Position numbers and translations under genes: made by a program | Notes under the pieces: model-generated | Databases searched by the model: none | Seen by the model: only the letters and a program-made list of their open reading frames with translations | What the model was told of the DNA's origin: nothing | Shown: positions 49,932-58,815 of the stretch, piece after piece | How the letters are laid out: each line of letters opens with the position of its first letter | Numbering within the stretch: position 1 is the first letter of the stretch | Origin: Ammoniphilus sp. YIM 78166 | GTDB lineage: Bacteria; Bacillota; Bacilli; Aneurinibacillales; RAOX-1 | DNA length: 64,000 nucleotides | NCBI RefSeq assembly: GCF_004522215.1 | Contig: NZ_SDLR01000003.1 | Location: forward strand, 868,001-932,000 | Reading direction: 5' to 3'

Positions 49932-50614
49932 CCTCTCCCACCTCCCTGAATCCCCCGAAGCATGCCAACCATTAGAAAGCTGTTGATGATAAAGCTGAGG
50001 AAAAGAAGTACAATCCCCAGTGCCAATCCTACTTCAAAATTCCCCTTCCTGGTCTCAAGTATAATGGCGGTGGTCATCACACGGGTATGCCCTTCGATAT
50101 TCCCGCCTACAAGCATTACCGCACCCACTTCTGAAAGGGCCCGTCCAAACGCCGTGGCCACCGCAGCCCAAATCCCTTTCCTGGATTCCTTGATTAACGC
50201 CCACACGAGCTGGAATCGGTTGGCTCCCAAGCTCTGAGCCGTTTCAGCGAATATTTTTTCTTTTGCGTAGACGGCTGAAAGGGTTAGCCCGGCAATAATG
50301 GGGGTCACCAAAATGACTTGGGCAATGATCATGGCAGACGGAGTAAATAGGAGCTCCCATTCACCCAAAATCCCTTGCCTAGAAAGCAAAAGATAAACAA
50401 CTACCCCAATAAGTACGGGTGGAAACCCCATCATGGTATAGATAAGAGCGATCACCAATTTTCGTCCAGGGAAGTTAAATAACCCAATAACAGCTCCAAC
50501 GGGGATACCTAGAAGCATTCCAACGAGGACAGCACTCGTTGAAACTTGCAACGAAAGTAGAATGACCGCTCTGACTTCTTGATTTTGAAAAATTTCAACT
50601 AAAATGTTCCACAT
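49925..50614 (-). CDS. ABC transporter permease, tungstate/molybdate (TupB-like)
   Basis: The 229-residue permease has six membrane helices and the EAA loop as AETAQSLGANRFQLVWALIKESRKGI. The start LSLQVSTSAVLVGMLLGIPVGAVIGLFNFPGRK and GRALSEVGAVMLVGGNIEGHTRVMTTAIILETRKGNFE match TupB/WtpB tungstate permeases. GAGGCTACT precedes the ATG. Second gene of the operon. Confidence 0.85.
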   Translation of the reverse strand: MWNILVEIFQNQEVRAVILLSLQVSTSAVLVGMLLGIPVGAVIGLFNFPGRKLVIALIYTMMGFPPVLIGVVVYLLLSRQGILGEWELLFTPSAMIIAQVILVTPIIAGLTLSAVYAKEKIFAETAQSLGANRFQLVWALIKESRKGIWAAVATAFGRALSEVGAVMLVGGNIEGHTRVMTTAIILETRKGNFEVGLALGIVLLFLSFIINSFLMVGMLRGIQGGGRGW

Positions 50615-50629
50615 AGTAGCCTCGCTTAT

Positions 50630-51553
50630 CTAGTTTTTTTCGTATACCATCTCTCCCAAATGACTGAAATCATAACCATCCATCTCACTCGAGTGAAGAC
50701 TTTCGCGAAAATCTTCAGAAACTAAAAGAGTGTAGAATGCCTCCCAGGCTTCTGTATTTTCAGATGTAAGCCGAACAATCAAATCAAACCGCTCTTGCGC
50801 AAGAGGAATAAAGGATAGTCCCATCTTTACCGCTGCACTTTCAATCCCAAGTGTGACATCAGCTGCCCCTCTACCGATAGCCGAAGCTGTAGCAAAGTGG
50901 TTCCACTCCTCTTTCTCATACCCAGTAATATCTTGAGGAGAGATTTGGTGTTTGCTCAAGTGATGGTCCAACAAAAACCGAGTTCCTGAGCCTTTTTGAC
51001 GGTTAATAAATTGAATATCCTTGCGGATCAAATCGTTCCATTCTAATATCCTCTTCGGATTGCCACTAGCAACGATAAACCCCTGATTGCGTGTCGCTAA
51101 ACGAATAACCCGAATAGGCTCATGAATGAACAATCGTTCGATAAAAGGAACATTGTAATCTCCGGATGCAGGGTCAAGTAGATGGACCGCAGCCATATCC
51201 GTAAATCCTCGATGCAGCATCATGATTCCTTCTAAACTTCCTATGTAACTCACTTGTAAGGAAAGGGTATGTGAAGATTTGCTTAGATACTGAACTAGAT
51301 GCTCAACCAAAAAATCATGACTGCCCGCAAGACGAAGCAGCATGGTCCGTGGATGGCTTAAGGGTTGGACTGGATGAGCGGTAGCCCCTTTCTTGCCTTG
51401 AATAAACGCTTCTAAGTCTTCTTTCTCCACCCTTACCTTGTTGCCAATACGGTAGGAATTTAGCTCGCCTCGCTTCACTAGCTCATAGACCGTATACTTA
51501 GAAATCTTAAGTAGCTTAGCGACTTCTTCGGGGGTGTAAGTCTCATTATTCAT
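50630..51553 (-). CDS. Excisionase-type HTH fused to periplasmic-binding-like domain
   Basis: The 307-residue protein starts with a helix-turn-helix, YTPEEVAKLLKISKYTVYELVKRGELNSYRIGNKVRVEKEDLEAFI (residues 6-50), then a PBP type 2 domain (about 70-300) with FINRQKGSGTRFLLDHHL and GAADVTLGIESAAVKMGLSFIPL. This is the cytosolic YvgK-like regulator family thought to sense molybdate or tungstate and control the linked transporter. There is no signal peptide, so it cannot be the extracellular solute receptor. AGGAGGAC precedes the ATG; it is the first gene of the operon. Confidence 0.85.
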   Translation of the reverse strand: MNNETYTPEEVAKLLKISKYTVYELVKRGELNSYRIGNKVRVEKEDLEAFIQGKKGATAHPVQPLSHPRTMLLRLAGSHDFLVEHLVQYLSKSSHTLSLQVSYIGSLEGIMMLHRGFTDMAAVHLLDPASGDYNVPFIERLFIHEPIRVIRLATRNQGFIVASGNPKRILEWNDLIRKDIQFINRQKGSGTRFLLDHHLSKHQISPQDITGYEKEEWNHFATASAIGRGAADVTLGIESAAVKMGLSFIPLAQERFDLIVRLTSENTEAWEAFYTLLVSEDFRESLHSSEMDGYDFSHLGEMVYEKN

Positions 51554-51660
51554 AAGCAGTCCTCCTATTAACTAACTGATAGACAAATCATATGATAGAT
51601 TCTAGTAGAGGGTCAATCTATACTTGTTTGTTTTTGTTGGTTTTTATTAGTTTTCAACAG

Positions 51661-51695
51661 AAAAAAGGCTATTCCTAAGAAGGAACAACCTTTAA
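51661..51695 (-). terminator. Terminator of the 51717 lipoprotein gene
   Basis: On the minus strand AAAGGTTGTTCCT and AGGAATAGCCTTTTTT form an imperfect stem with T-run. Confidence 0.7.
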
Positions 51696-51716
51696 CAAGG
51701 ATAAATATTTTTAGAT

Positions 51717-52235
51717 TTATTTATTCTCCACTCGAAAGTTAAAAATAATATCGGGAATTTGTTTTACCATCGCATTATATTCTTCTAGCTCTTTACCTTC
51801 CAAGATTTGGTCTAGGGGAAGAACGTAAAAGTACATGCTTCCGTCAATCTGCGTAATTTCTTTTAATTGACCGGCACTTGGACTATCCTCTGATTTCACT
51901 TTCTCCCACTCCTCAACCGACATCCCTACAATGCGCATAAGCGACTGATTCGCTTCCGGGTTTGCTGAGGGATATAGAAAGTCGGCACTTCGACTGGCTT
52001 CAATTACCTTTACGTTAGCCCACTCCTTCGGTAAGTCTAGAAGGTATCCATCGACAGAATTTTGGTAAATCCGCGGTTCAGCAGAGGCTTCTTGTGGAGC
52101 AGTTTGACTATCTTGGCCATTGGCAGGTAATGTGACTTCAGCTGGGCTAGTAGATGCAGGCATCTCCTCTTGCTGACAACCCAACAATGAAAGGGTTAAC
52201 ACTCCCGCAGTTAAACATGATATCCACTTTTTCAT
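51717..52235 (-). CDS. Putative lipoprotein
   Basis: The 172-residue product starts MKKWISCLTAGVLTLSLLGCQQ (lipobox LLGC, Cys about 20), has a Ser/Ala/Pro/Glu-rich linker (about 25-50) and a compact domain with YLLDLPKEWANVKVIEASRSADFLYPS and IPDIIFNFRVENK. That pattern resembles small PsbP/DUF1795-like lipoprotein domains, but I do not assign it. The ribosome site is GAGAGATG before the ATG. Monocistronic. Confidence 0.7.
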   Translation of the reverse strand: MKKWISCLTAGVLTLSLLGCQQEEMPASTSPAEVTLPANGQDSQTAPQEASAEPRIYQNSVDGYLLDLPKEWANVKVIEASRSADFLYPSANPEANQSLMRIVGMSVEEWEKVKSEDSPSAGQLKEITQIDGSMYFYVLPLDQILEGKELEEYNAMVKQIPDIIFNFRVENK

Positions 52236-52306
52236 CTTTCATCTCTCCTCTGTAATGTCTTTCCATTGACTTTGACGAGATTGAAGGATTGAAAGTTTCA
52301 TGGTTA

Positions 52307-52338
52307 AAAAAATCCCCCAAAAACTTAATTGGGGGATC
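52307..52338 (-). terminator. Terminator of the UspA gene
   Basis: ATCCCCCAA-N9-TTGGGGGAT with a T-run on the minus strand, nine bases after the stop codon. Confidence 0.88.
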
Positions 52339-52346
52339 GATCTGCC

Positions 52347-52787
52347 TTATTTCACAATAAAAACGGGGCACGTCGCCTTCTGTACAACATAATGACTGAC
52401 GCTGCCTAGAAATAACTCTTTCATATTACTTAAACCCCTGCTTCCCATTACGATAAGGTCTGCTTCGTTTTCTTTTGCAAAATGAAGAAGAACCTCTGCG
52501 GGGTTACCTTCAAAAACCAATGCTCGAGACGGATTAGGAATAGCCTTTAGCTTTTCCTGAATTTCTTGAAGCTCTTCTTCTGCTGCCGTCAGATAAGCTT
52601 TTCTCAGGGGATCAAAGTTATAGCTATATGCGGAGTAATAAGCCGTCGTAGGAATCATAACTACGGTAATAACATCAAGGGCGATGCGCTCATCCTGTGA
52701 AGCCATCTTCATTGCCGTTTCCAATGCTCTTTTGCTTAGTTCAGATTGGTCATAAGCTACCACAATGCGGGAATAAAGAGAAAACAT
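52347..52787 (-). CDS. Universal stress protein (UspA family)
   Basis: The 146-residue protein has the Usp fold: IVVAYDQSELSKRALETAM at the N-terminus, EGNPAEVLLHFAKE and the ATP-binding motif MGSRGLSNMKELFLGSVSHYVVQ (G-2X-G-9X-G-S/T), ending CPVFIVK. It should bind ATP. GGGAGGT precedes the ATG. Stress roles are broad and not specified by the neighbours. Confidence 0.92.
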   Translation of the reverse strand: MFSLYSRIVVAYDQSELSKRALETAMKMASQDERIALDVITVVMIPTTAYYSAYSYNFDPLRKAYLTAAEEELQEIQEKLKAIPNPSRALVFEGNPAEVLLHFAKENEADLIVMGSRGLSNMKELFLGSVSHYVVQKATCPVFIVK

Positions 52788-52871
52788 CGAAATACCTCCC
52801 TGGTTTCTTCCATGTATTTGCTTTTAGTTTAGCAAACCCGTGCGGAGGTAGATGTATAAAAAATCACAGGG

Positions 52872-54134
52872 CTATGCACTAATGGCTTCCTTGGAGGAAG
52901 CTGGCCTTTTCTTCGCACTCAACACAAATAGCGTGGCGATGATACATAGGATTCCGGCAGAAATAAACGTCATCGTGTAGCTATGGTAGGTCTCATAAAA
53001 GTAGCCACCAAGGAAAGCTGCCACTCCAGAACCTACTTGGTGAGCAGCAAATACCCAGCCATAAATAATCGCTCCCCGCTCCTTTCCAAAAAAATCAGAA
53101 GCTAATCGAACAGTAGGCGGAACCGTCGCAATCCAATCCAAGCCATAGAATACGGCAAAGGCAATCAGCATGGCATAGGACTTCTGTTCGAATGCATAGG
53201 GGAGAACAAGCAATGATAACCCACGCAAACCATAATACCAAAATAATAACCAGCGATTGTCATAGCGATCAGACAGCCAACCCGAGGCCATCGTACCAAT
53301 AATGTTAAATACCCCCATAAAGGCAAATAAACTTGCCGCATGAACCTCTGGGATACCATGGTGTGTGGAAGCAGGAATAAAATGGGTACCCATTAAACCA
53401 GCTGTAGACAACCCGCAGATGAAAAAGCTAAGGGCTAAAAGCCAAAAAGGACCCGATCTAATCCCAATCCATAGCACTTCAAAGGCTGACGAGATTGGAT
53501 TTTTCTGGTCCTCCTTAGCATCTAACTGCTTGGCATCTTTCTCTATCGCTCCATATGGCGCAAGCCCCTTCTCTTTGGGACTATCCTTCATCCAAATCAC
53601 AATAATGGGGATCATGATGATGGCTAAAATAATAAAGACGGACATGGAAATTCGCCATGTATATGTCTCAGTAAGATAGGATAAAAAGGGAAGAAAAATC
53701 ATTTGTCCTGCTGCCGTGCTCGCCATAAGCAACCCGAGCACAAAACCCTTCCTCTTCTCAAACCAATTGTTTGCAATGGTGGCTGACAGAACGGTTAGAA
53801 AAACTCCGCAACCCATTCCAATAACAATGCCCCATATAATATGAAGCTGCCAGATTTGGGTCATAAACAAGCTGGCGATCATCCCTAACACTAGAAGCCC
53901 CATAGCGTACACCATCATCCTGCGTATCCCTATCCGCTCCATACCTGCTGCAATAAAAGGCCCAGAGAAACCATACAAGGTCAGGTTAATCGCAAAGGCA
54001 AGGGAAATCGCCGAACGACTCCATTCAAACTCATGCTCCATCGGAACCATAATTATACCTGTAATGGATCGAATCCCTGCTGCTATAAGAATCGCAAAAA
54101 ACGTTAGCCATACAACTACCCAACCATAATGCAA
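52872..54134 (-). CDS. MFS transporter, oxalate/formate or monocarboxylate type
   Basis: The 420-residue protein has twelve membrane helices. It starts at the conserved HYGWVVVWLTFFAIL and has GMERIGIRRMMV (motif A-like), SATIANNWFEKRKGFVLGLLMASTAAGQM and GWLSDRYDNRW, all typical of the OFA/monocarboxylate branch. The best start is a TTG at 54134, just after GGGGGTGAG; a TTG at 54164 would extend it by ten residues without a ribosome site. The substrate is likely a small carboxylate. No oxalate or formate enzyme lies next to it. Confidence 0.82.
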   Translation of the reverse strand: MHYGWVVVWLTFFAILIAAGIRSITGIIMVPMEHEFEWSRSAISLAFAINLTLYGFSGPFIAAGMERIGIRRMMVYAMGLLVLGMIASLFMTQIWQLHIIWGIVIGMGCGVFLTVLSATIANNWFEKRKGFVLGLLMASTAAGQMIFLPFLSYLTETYTWRISMSVFIILAIIMIPIIVIWMKDSPKEKGLAPYGAIEKDAKQLDAKEDQKNPISSAFEVLWIGIRSGPFWLLALSFFICGLSTAGLMGTHFIPASTHHGIPEVHAASLFAFMGVFNIIGTMASGWLSDRYDNRWLLFWYYGLRGLSLLVLPYAFEQKSYAMLIAFAVFYGLDWIATVPPTVRLASDFFGKERGAIIYGWVFAAHQVGSGVAAFLGGYFYETYHSYTMTFISAGILCIIATLFVLSAKKRPASSKEAISA

Positions 54135-54235
54135 GAAGAGCTCACCCCCGACTTTTTTCTGCAATATACTGTATCCATCATACTATGCTTAGAATTCATT
54201 TGAAAGAGGTCAATTCTTCTTCCTTTTGATGCAGA

Positions 54236-54270
54236 AAAAAACCGTCCCTTCACGCAAAGGGGACGGCTTC
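54236..54270 (-). terminator. Terminator of the OppA-like gene
   Basis: On the minus strand CCGTCCC-CTTTGCGTGAAG-GGGACGG with seven T lies ten bases after the stop codon. Confidence 0.85.
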
Positions 54271-54279
54271 CTATTAGGT

Positions 54280-55911
54280 TTACTCCACGTAAGACCACTT
54301 AAGGTCAATGCTTCCCAAACCATCCATATAAACATCCTTAACATTATCAGCCTTCATGTAATTATAAGTGTAGAAATAAATGGGCATAAACGGCATTTCA
54401 TCCATTAGGATTTTCTCCGCTTTCTTGAAATTCTCCATTCGTGCCGCATTATCCTTCATGGAATAGGTATCATTGATAAGCTTAGTATATTCCTCATTCG
54501 TCCAGTAAGTACGGTTGTTTCCTTCAACAGACACGAATAGTTCTAAGAAGTTTACCGGATCATTGATATCTCCCAGCCACGCTCCCCGAGACATGATATA
54601 TTGCCCGCTCTTCTCTTCTTCTAATTGAACCTTTCTTTCCTTATTCACTAGGGTAACATCAACACCTAGGTTCTTTTTCCATTGGTCTTGAATAGCCTGA
54701 GCAAGCTTAGCATTTAGTTCTTGCGTGTTATACAAAAGCTCTACTGGCGGTAGCTTATCCACTCCAAGCTCTTTCATTCCTTCTTCTAGGAGCTTCTTGG
54801 CCTCTTCAACGTTGTTGTCAGCAAATAATCCCTTTTCATTTTCAGGAATCATGGTTGGTGGAACGAAGGCCATGGCAGGCATTTGTCCGCCTTGTGCTAC
54901 ATTTTCCAATAAGTCTTGACGATCAATAGCATAAGAAAATGCCTTACGTATTTTAGCATTGGTAAACGGCTCAACCGTTGTGTTAAAACGATAGAGATAA
55001 GTCCCAGCAATTGGCTTACTTGTGACTTTCCCTTGATCCAATAACGGTACAAGCGCATCCGGTGGTATCTCTGACAGAGGAGAGCCTGCCCAATCCAACT
55101 CACCGCTCTCAAACATGCTAACTTCTGTATTCTGATCTTCAATAATCATCAGCTTAATCATGTCGCCTTTGACTGAGGAAGCGTCCCAATAATCCGCATT
55201 TTTCTTGAGATTCAACTCTGTTCCGTGCTGCCACTCCTCAAGTTTGTATGGTCCATTGCCTACAAATGTATTCGCTTCTGTATGCCAGTTAGGATTTGCT
55301 TCTACTACTTTTTTGTTGATTGGGTAATAAACGGAGAACGCGGTAAGTTCCATAAAATATGGAGTAGGATTGATTAGCTTGACTTCAAGCGTTTTCTCGT
55401 CTAACGCCTTAACCCCTACTTCATCAAGGGAAACTTCTCCCTTTTTCGCTTTTTCTGCATTTTCAATTAAATATAACATATTAGCATAGGGTGCCTCATT
55501 TTTAGGGTCTAGAACCCATTTCCACGCAAATTCATAATCATGTGCCGTAACAGGGTCCCCATTCGTCCACTTATGATCACGGATTGTAAACGTAAAAGTC
55601 TTCAAGTCATCGGAAATTTCAACCTTTTCCGCCCCTGCTTCATGCGGTTTACCGTCCATTCCTATTCTTGTTAGACCTTCCATTGTAGTTCGCATAACCG
55701 AGATCGATTGAACATCTGTTGCGATTCCAGGATGTAGGGAAGGCGGCTCTGCTTGAAGGTTCATTCGGAGAACGCTTTCTTTCTTCTCTGTCTTCTGATC
55801 AGAGTTCGTATTTGAATCGGTACTTGTTGGTTGGGTGCTGGAACTACAGCCCGTAATAGCTAAACTAGCAATCACTGCAGTACTTATCACGCTGTTAAAC
55901 TTTTTCTTCAT
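54280..55911 (-). CDS. Oligopeptide ABC transporter substrate-binding lipoprotein
   Basis: The 543-residue protein has a lipoprotein signal (AVIASLAITGCSSS), a Ser/Thr-rich linker and the SBP family 5 fold: LRMNLQAEPPSLHPGIATDVQSISVMRTTMEGLTRIG, FTIRDHKWTNGDPVTAHDYEFAWKWVLDP, and FVGNGPYKLEEWQHG. It is the OppA/DppE type that captures peptides outside the membrane. The ATG at 55911 follows GGGGGTAA. No permease or ATPase genes are adjacent, so it is an orphan receptor that must share a transporter. Confidence 0.9.
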   Translation of the reverse strand: MKKKFNSVISTAVIASLAITGCSSSTQPTSTDSNTNSDQKTEKKESVLRMNLQAEPPSLHPGIATDVQSISVMRTTMEGLTRIGMDGKPHEAGAEKVEISDDLKTFTFTIRDHKWTNGDPVTAHDYEFAWKWVLDPKNEAPYANMLYLIENAEKAKKGEVSLDEVGVKALDEKTLEVKLINPTPYFMELTAFSVYYPINKKVVEANPNWHTEANTFVGNGPYKLEEWQHGTELNLKKNADYWDASSVKGDMIKLMIIEDQNTEVSMFESGELDWAGSPLSEIPPDALVPLLDQGKVTSKPIAGTYLYRFNTTVEPFTNAKIRKAFSYAIDRQDLLENVAQGGQMPAMAFVPPTMIPENEKGLFADNNVEEAKKLLEEGMKELGVDKLPPVELLYNTQELNAKLAQAIQDQWKKNLGVDVTLVNKERKVQLEEEKSGQYIMSRGAWLGDINDPVNFLELFVSVEGNNRTYWTNEEYTKLINDTYSMKDNAARMENFKKAEKILMDEMPFMPIYFYTYNYMKADNVKDVYMDGLGSIDLKWSYVE

Positions 55912-56033
55912 AAAGAAGATTACCCCCAGTATATTTTTATACATTCTATTAATCTATTATATCATTCCATGGTATGTTTTGTAAAAATAATAATATTAAT
56001 GCATAATTACCTTACAATGGATCCTCGAATAGC

Positions 56034-56396
56034 CTATGTTAACCGAAGAACTACTATACCAATCAATGATAAAACCGCCCCGGTCCACTCCAAGCGAGAC
56101 AGATTTTCTTTAAGTACCATTCGTGTGTATAGAAGAATAATGAGTACGTTTAAGGCCACAATGGCGGAAACTAATCCGGTTACACCCTCTTGAAAAGCAA
56201 GAACAAGCGTGATCATCCCTCCGACATTTGTTGTTCCAACCATCATTCCCCAAAGAAAGGTTTTCCCATTTGGCCAAAGTCCCTCATCACTTTTTTGTTT
56301 ATCCAGGAGCCAAAATAAGCAAATAGAAGCGTACCCGTGGCAAACATATAAAATAACGTTGGAAACAATGCTGCACCTTTTCGTTGGGAAGGTAAC
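56034..56396 (-). pseudogene. EamA/DMT transporter remnant, 5' truncated and frameshifted
   Basis: Directly after the ClC stop, one frame reads KGAALFPTLFYMFATGTLLFAYFGSW...GKPFFGE, then a second frame continues WGMMVGTTNVGGMITLVLAFQEGVTGLVSAIVALNVLIILLYTRMVLKENLSR to a stop at 56034. Together they match the C-terminal half of an EamA permease. Adding one T to a TTT run near 56260 restores PFFWGMMVG. The N-terminal half and any start are missing, so this is a decayed remnant whether or not the frameshift is an assembly error. Confidence 0.75.
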
Positions 56397-57706
56397 TACT
56401 TTTGAGCTTTTCTCCTCTTGCTTAAGGCATCAATTGTTTCACCTTTAGGGAAATTGAGCATTCTGCTTTTAGGCTCATATATCCTTTGCGACGGCCATAC
56501 CCCATTGGGCCCTGAGAAAATATAGCTAACGACGCAAGCGACAAAAAAGTAGACTAATGCCTTACCTTCAAACATTTCAAGACCAAGAAGAAAACAGGAA
56601 ATAGGTGTATTGGCCGCTCCACAAAAAACAGAAATGAATCCTATCGCAGCAAGGAATGAGGTAGGCATATCGATAATACTTGAAAGAGTATTGCCCAGAG
56701 TTGCACCTACAAAAAACAGGGGGATAGCTTCCCCTCCAACAAAGCCAAATCCCATTGTGATGGCCGTGAATACCAGTTTAGCCAGGAAGGCAAACGGTGC
56801 CACTTCTCCCGTAAAAGCCTGTTCCACTATTTTTAAGCCCCTACCGGTATAGTCTCTTGTGTCTAAAAGGTGGGCTAGGGCTATTATCAGGATACCCCCG
56901 ACAAAGCCTCTTAGCATAGGGGTGACTAGGTACTGCGTGGAGTACTTTTGTACCCCGTGTCTTAACTTACAATAAAAGACACTTACGAAACTAAAAGCGA
57001 TTGACACTAGAATTACCTTTAGCATGGACAGCAGCGCGATCTCGGGAACCTCGGTTATCTTAAAGTGATCATGTGGAGCCCCCCATGCCGTTGTAACATA
57101 ATGACCGACAAAGCTGGCTGTTATACAGGGAAGCAGACCTTCATAGCGCATTTTTCCTGCAGCTGCAACTTCCATTCCAAATATTGTTCCCGACAATGGT
57201 GTCCCAAAAGCCGATCCAAAACCGCCAGCAACACCAGCCATTAGCAGAATCCGCTGATCGATCTGATCGATGTTAAATAACCGATTAAACGCCTCCGCTA
57301 TACTCCCTCCCATTTGAATAGCTGCACCCTCACGGCCTGTCGATCCTCCAAAAAGATGCGTCAAAAAAGTCCCAAGAAAAACAATGGGTCCCATGAATAG
57401 AGGAACCTTTCCCTTAGCATTAATGTTCTCGAAGACGATATTATTTCCTTTTTCAACATCTTTCCCGTATGATTTATACATATAGCCAATGAAAACACCG
57501 CCAATGGGAAGCAAATAAAGAAGGAACGGATGAGCTTCACGCTGGTCCGTTAAATATTTTATAGTCTTTAAAAGTACAGCTGAAGTTGTACCTACAATCA
57601 ATCCAATTAGGCAACCGAGAACCACCCATTTAGCCAACTTCCCTATGAAGGCTCTGTAGCTAAGCTCCACTTTCTCCGAGGATTCTGCCGTCGTTTGCCT
57701 TTGCAT
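56396..57706 (-). CDS. ClC family chloride channel/transporter
   Basis: The 436-residue membrane protein has the ClC selectivity motifs GGSTGREGAAIQMGGSIAEAF (GREGP-like), FGSAFGTPLSGTIFGMEVAA, and GFVGGEAIPLFFVGATLGNT, with a GAANTPISCFLLGLEMF segment. It resembles YfeO/EriC-type voltage-gated chloride channel proteins; whether channel or proton-chloride exchanger cannot be told here (the gating Glu aligns in GREGAA). The ATG at 57706 follows GGAGGTAC. Stop overlaps the EamA remnant boundary. Confidence 0.88.
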   Translation of the reverse strand: MQRQTTAESSEKVELSYRAFIGKLAKWVVLGCLIGLIVGTTSAVLLKTIKYLTDQREAHPFLLYLLPIGGVFIGYMYKSYGKDVEKGNNIVFENINAKGKVPLFMGPIVFLGTFLTHLFGGSTGREGAAIQMGGSIAEAFNRLFNIDQIDQRILLMAGVAGGFGSAFGTPLSGTIFGMEVAAAGKMRYEGLLPCITASFVGHYVTTAWGAPHDHFKITEVPEIALLSMLKVILVSIAFSFVSVFYCKLRHGVQKYSTQYLVTPMLRGFVGGILIIALAHLLDTRDYTGRGLKIVEQAFTGEVAPFAFLAKLVFTAITMGFGFVGGEAIPLFFVGATLGNTLSSIIDMPTSFLAAIGFISVFCGAANTPISCFLLGLEMFEGKALVYFFVACVVSYIFSGPNGVWPSQRIYEPKSRMLNFPKGETIDALSKRRKAQK

Positions 57707-57794
57707 CGCTGTACCTCCGGATATCATTTGGATTCGAGTTCCATTTCAACCTTTTTTTAGATTAACCGGATCAAAACATTTTACTCTCTAAAGC

Positions 57795-57823
57795 AAAAAA
57801 ACGAACGCCGATGCGTTCGTTTT
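57795..57823 (-). terminator. Terminator of the Sia-type operon
   Basis: ACGAACGC-CGAT-GCGTTCGT, flanked by A and T runs, lies between the siaC-like stop and the ClC start. Confidence 0.88.
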
Positions 57824-57838
57824 TATACCTAATAAGCC

Positions 57839-58225
57839 CTATTCTTCTCGTGGCACAATGTTAAAAGGCAAACTTAAATCCTCCTGAAATTCCTCTGCAC
57901 ATTCTAATTCGCTATCATTATCAGCTGTATAATACCAATTTAGTGTAACTTTTTTTCCACTAGTATAGGCTTCTTCTAGCTTCTCTAGCAACATCATAAT
58001 ACATTTCGAACTACTGGTATTAATATATGGAAGTGTAAAATCGATAAGAACAGTCGCCTCTTCATTTAGTTGCTCTAAATACTGGTCAATCCATTTAAAA
58101 AGCGGTTCGTAGAAGCCAAATGCATCCTCTGGATAAGATTGGCCCTTGATCGATAAAGTGTTATTCGCACTATCAAAGACGATCTCAGGTGTACTTCTAG
58201 TTGCATCAACTTTTAATATTTCCAT
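57839..58225 (-). CDS. SiaC-like regulatory phosphoprotein (DUF1987)
   Basis: The 128-residue protein has the DUF1987 pattern: MEILKVDATRSTPEIVFDSANNTLSIKGQSYPEDAFGFYEPLFKWI, then FTLPYINTSSSKCIMMLLEKLEEAYTSGKKVTLNWYY. In Pseudomonas, SiaC is phosphorylated by kinase SiaB, dephosphorylated by SiaA, and in its unphosphorylated form activates diguanylate cyclase SiaD. The phospho-Thr region (YINTSSSK) is present. ATG at 58225 is used. Last gene of the operon. Confidence 0.85.
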   Translation of the reverse strand: MEILKVDATRSTPEIVFDSANNTLSIKGQSYPEDAFGFYEPLFKWIDQYLEQLNEEATVLIDFTLPYINTSSSKCIMMLLEKLEEAYTSGKKVTLNWYYTADNDSELECAEEFQEDLSLPFNIVPREE

Positions 58226-58250
58226 CAAACTTCACCTACCTCCAAATATG

Positions 58251-58799
58251 TTATACCACCGCTTTTATTGTCAAAAAAGAATATTCCTGGTCTACTTCAG
58301 TAATAAAATATTCTAACGGACGACTAGCCTTTCGAGCCATCTCAATCAGGCCAAGGCCAGCTCCCTTGCTTCCTGGAGGGGTTTCTGCTCTTAATCTTTC
58401 TTTATACAACTTCTTTAATTCTGTTTTATCAAGGGATGAAACAGTTTCCAATTTTTTGATCAGGTCAGTAATATCCTCGGTAGCAATAAGGTTCCCTGAA
58501 CAAATATAATTTCCATCCTCTAGCTTTCCAATCGTTACGATGCAGGAATTAGAAACTTTTCTATATCCTTCTGTATTTTCTTTACTCTCACAGTAATTTT
58601 TAATGTTTTGAGTTTGCTCAATAAAAATAGAGAAGATATGATGAATTTCGTTCATTGGACTTTGTTCCATTTCAAGATATTTCCGAACTGCTTCTCCCAG
58701 TTCTTCAATAATAGTTTGTGAAAACCTTCCAGAAAAACTGATCAGTAAGCCGTTTTCCCTAAGGCTGTTCTGTATGTCCAATAAAGTTGTACCAACCAT
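58251..58799 (-). CDS. SiaB-like protein kinase (DUF6272)
   Basis: The 182-residue protein has DIQNSLRENGLLISFSGRFSQTIIEELGEAVRKYLEMEQ and PPGSKGAGLGLIEMARKASRPLEYFI, the N- and G-box-like elements of the histidine-kinase ATPase fold found in SiaB serine/threonine kinases. It should phosphorylate the SiaC-like protein encoded 25 bases downstream. The ATG at 58799 follows AAGGAGG; longer in-frame starts overlap siaA. Confidence 0.83.
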   Translation of the reverse strand: MVGTTLLDIQNSLRENGLLISFSGRFSQTIIEELGEAVRKYLEMEQSPMNEIHHIFSIFIEQTQNIKNYCESKENTEGYRKVSNSCIVTIGKLEDGNYICSGNLIATEDITDLIKKLETVSSLDKTELKKLYKERLRAETPPGSKGAGLGLIEMARKASRPLEYFITEVDQEYSFLTIKAVV

Positions 58800-58815
58800 A
58801 AGTTTAAACCTCCTT

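Noticed and set aside
56209..56448. TGA in the EamA remnant as another selenocysteine codon
   Set aside because: After that TGA the same frame is nonsense and stops again within ten codons, while the neighbouring frame continues the protein. This is a frameshift, not Sec.
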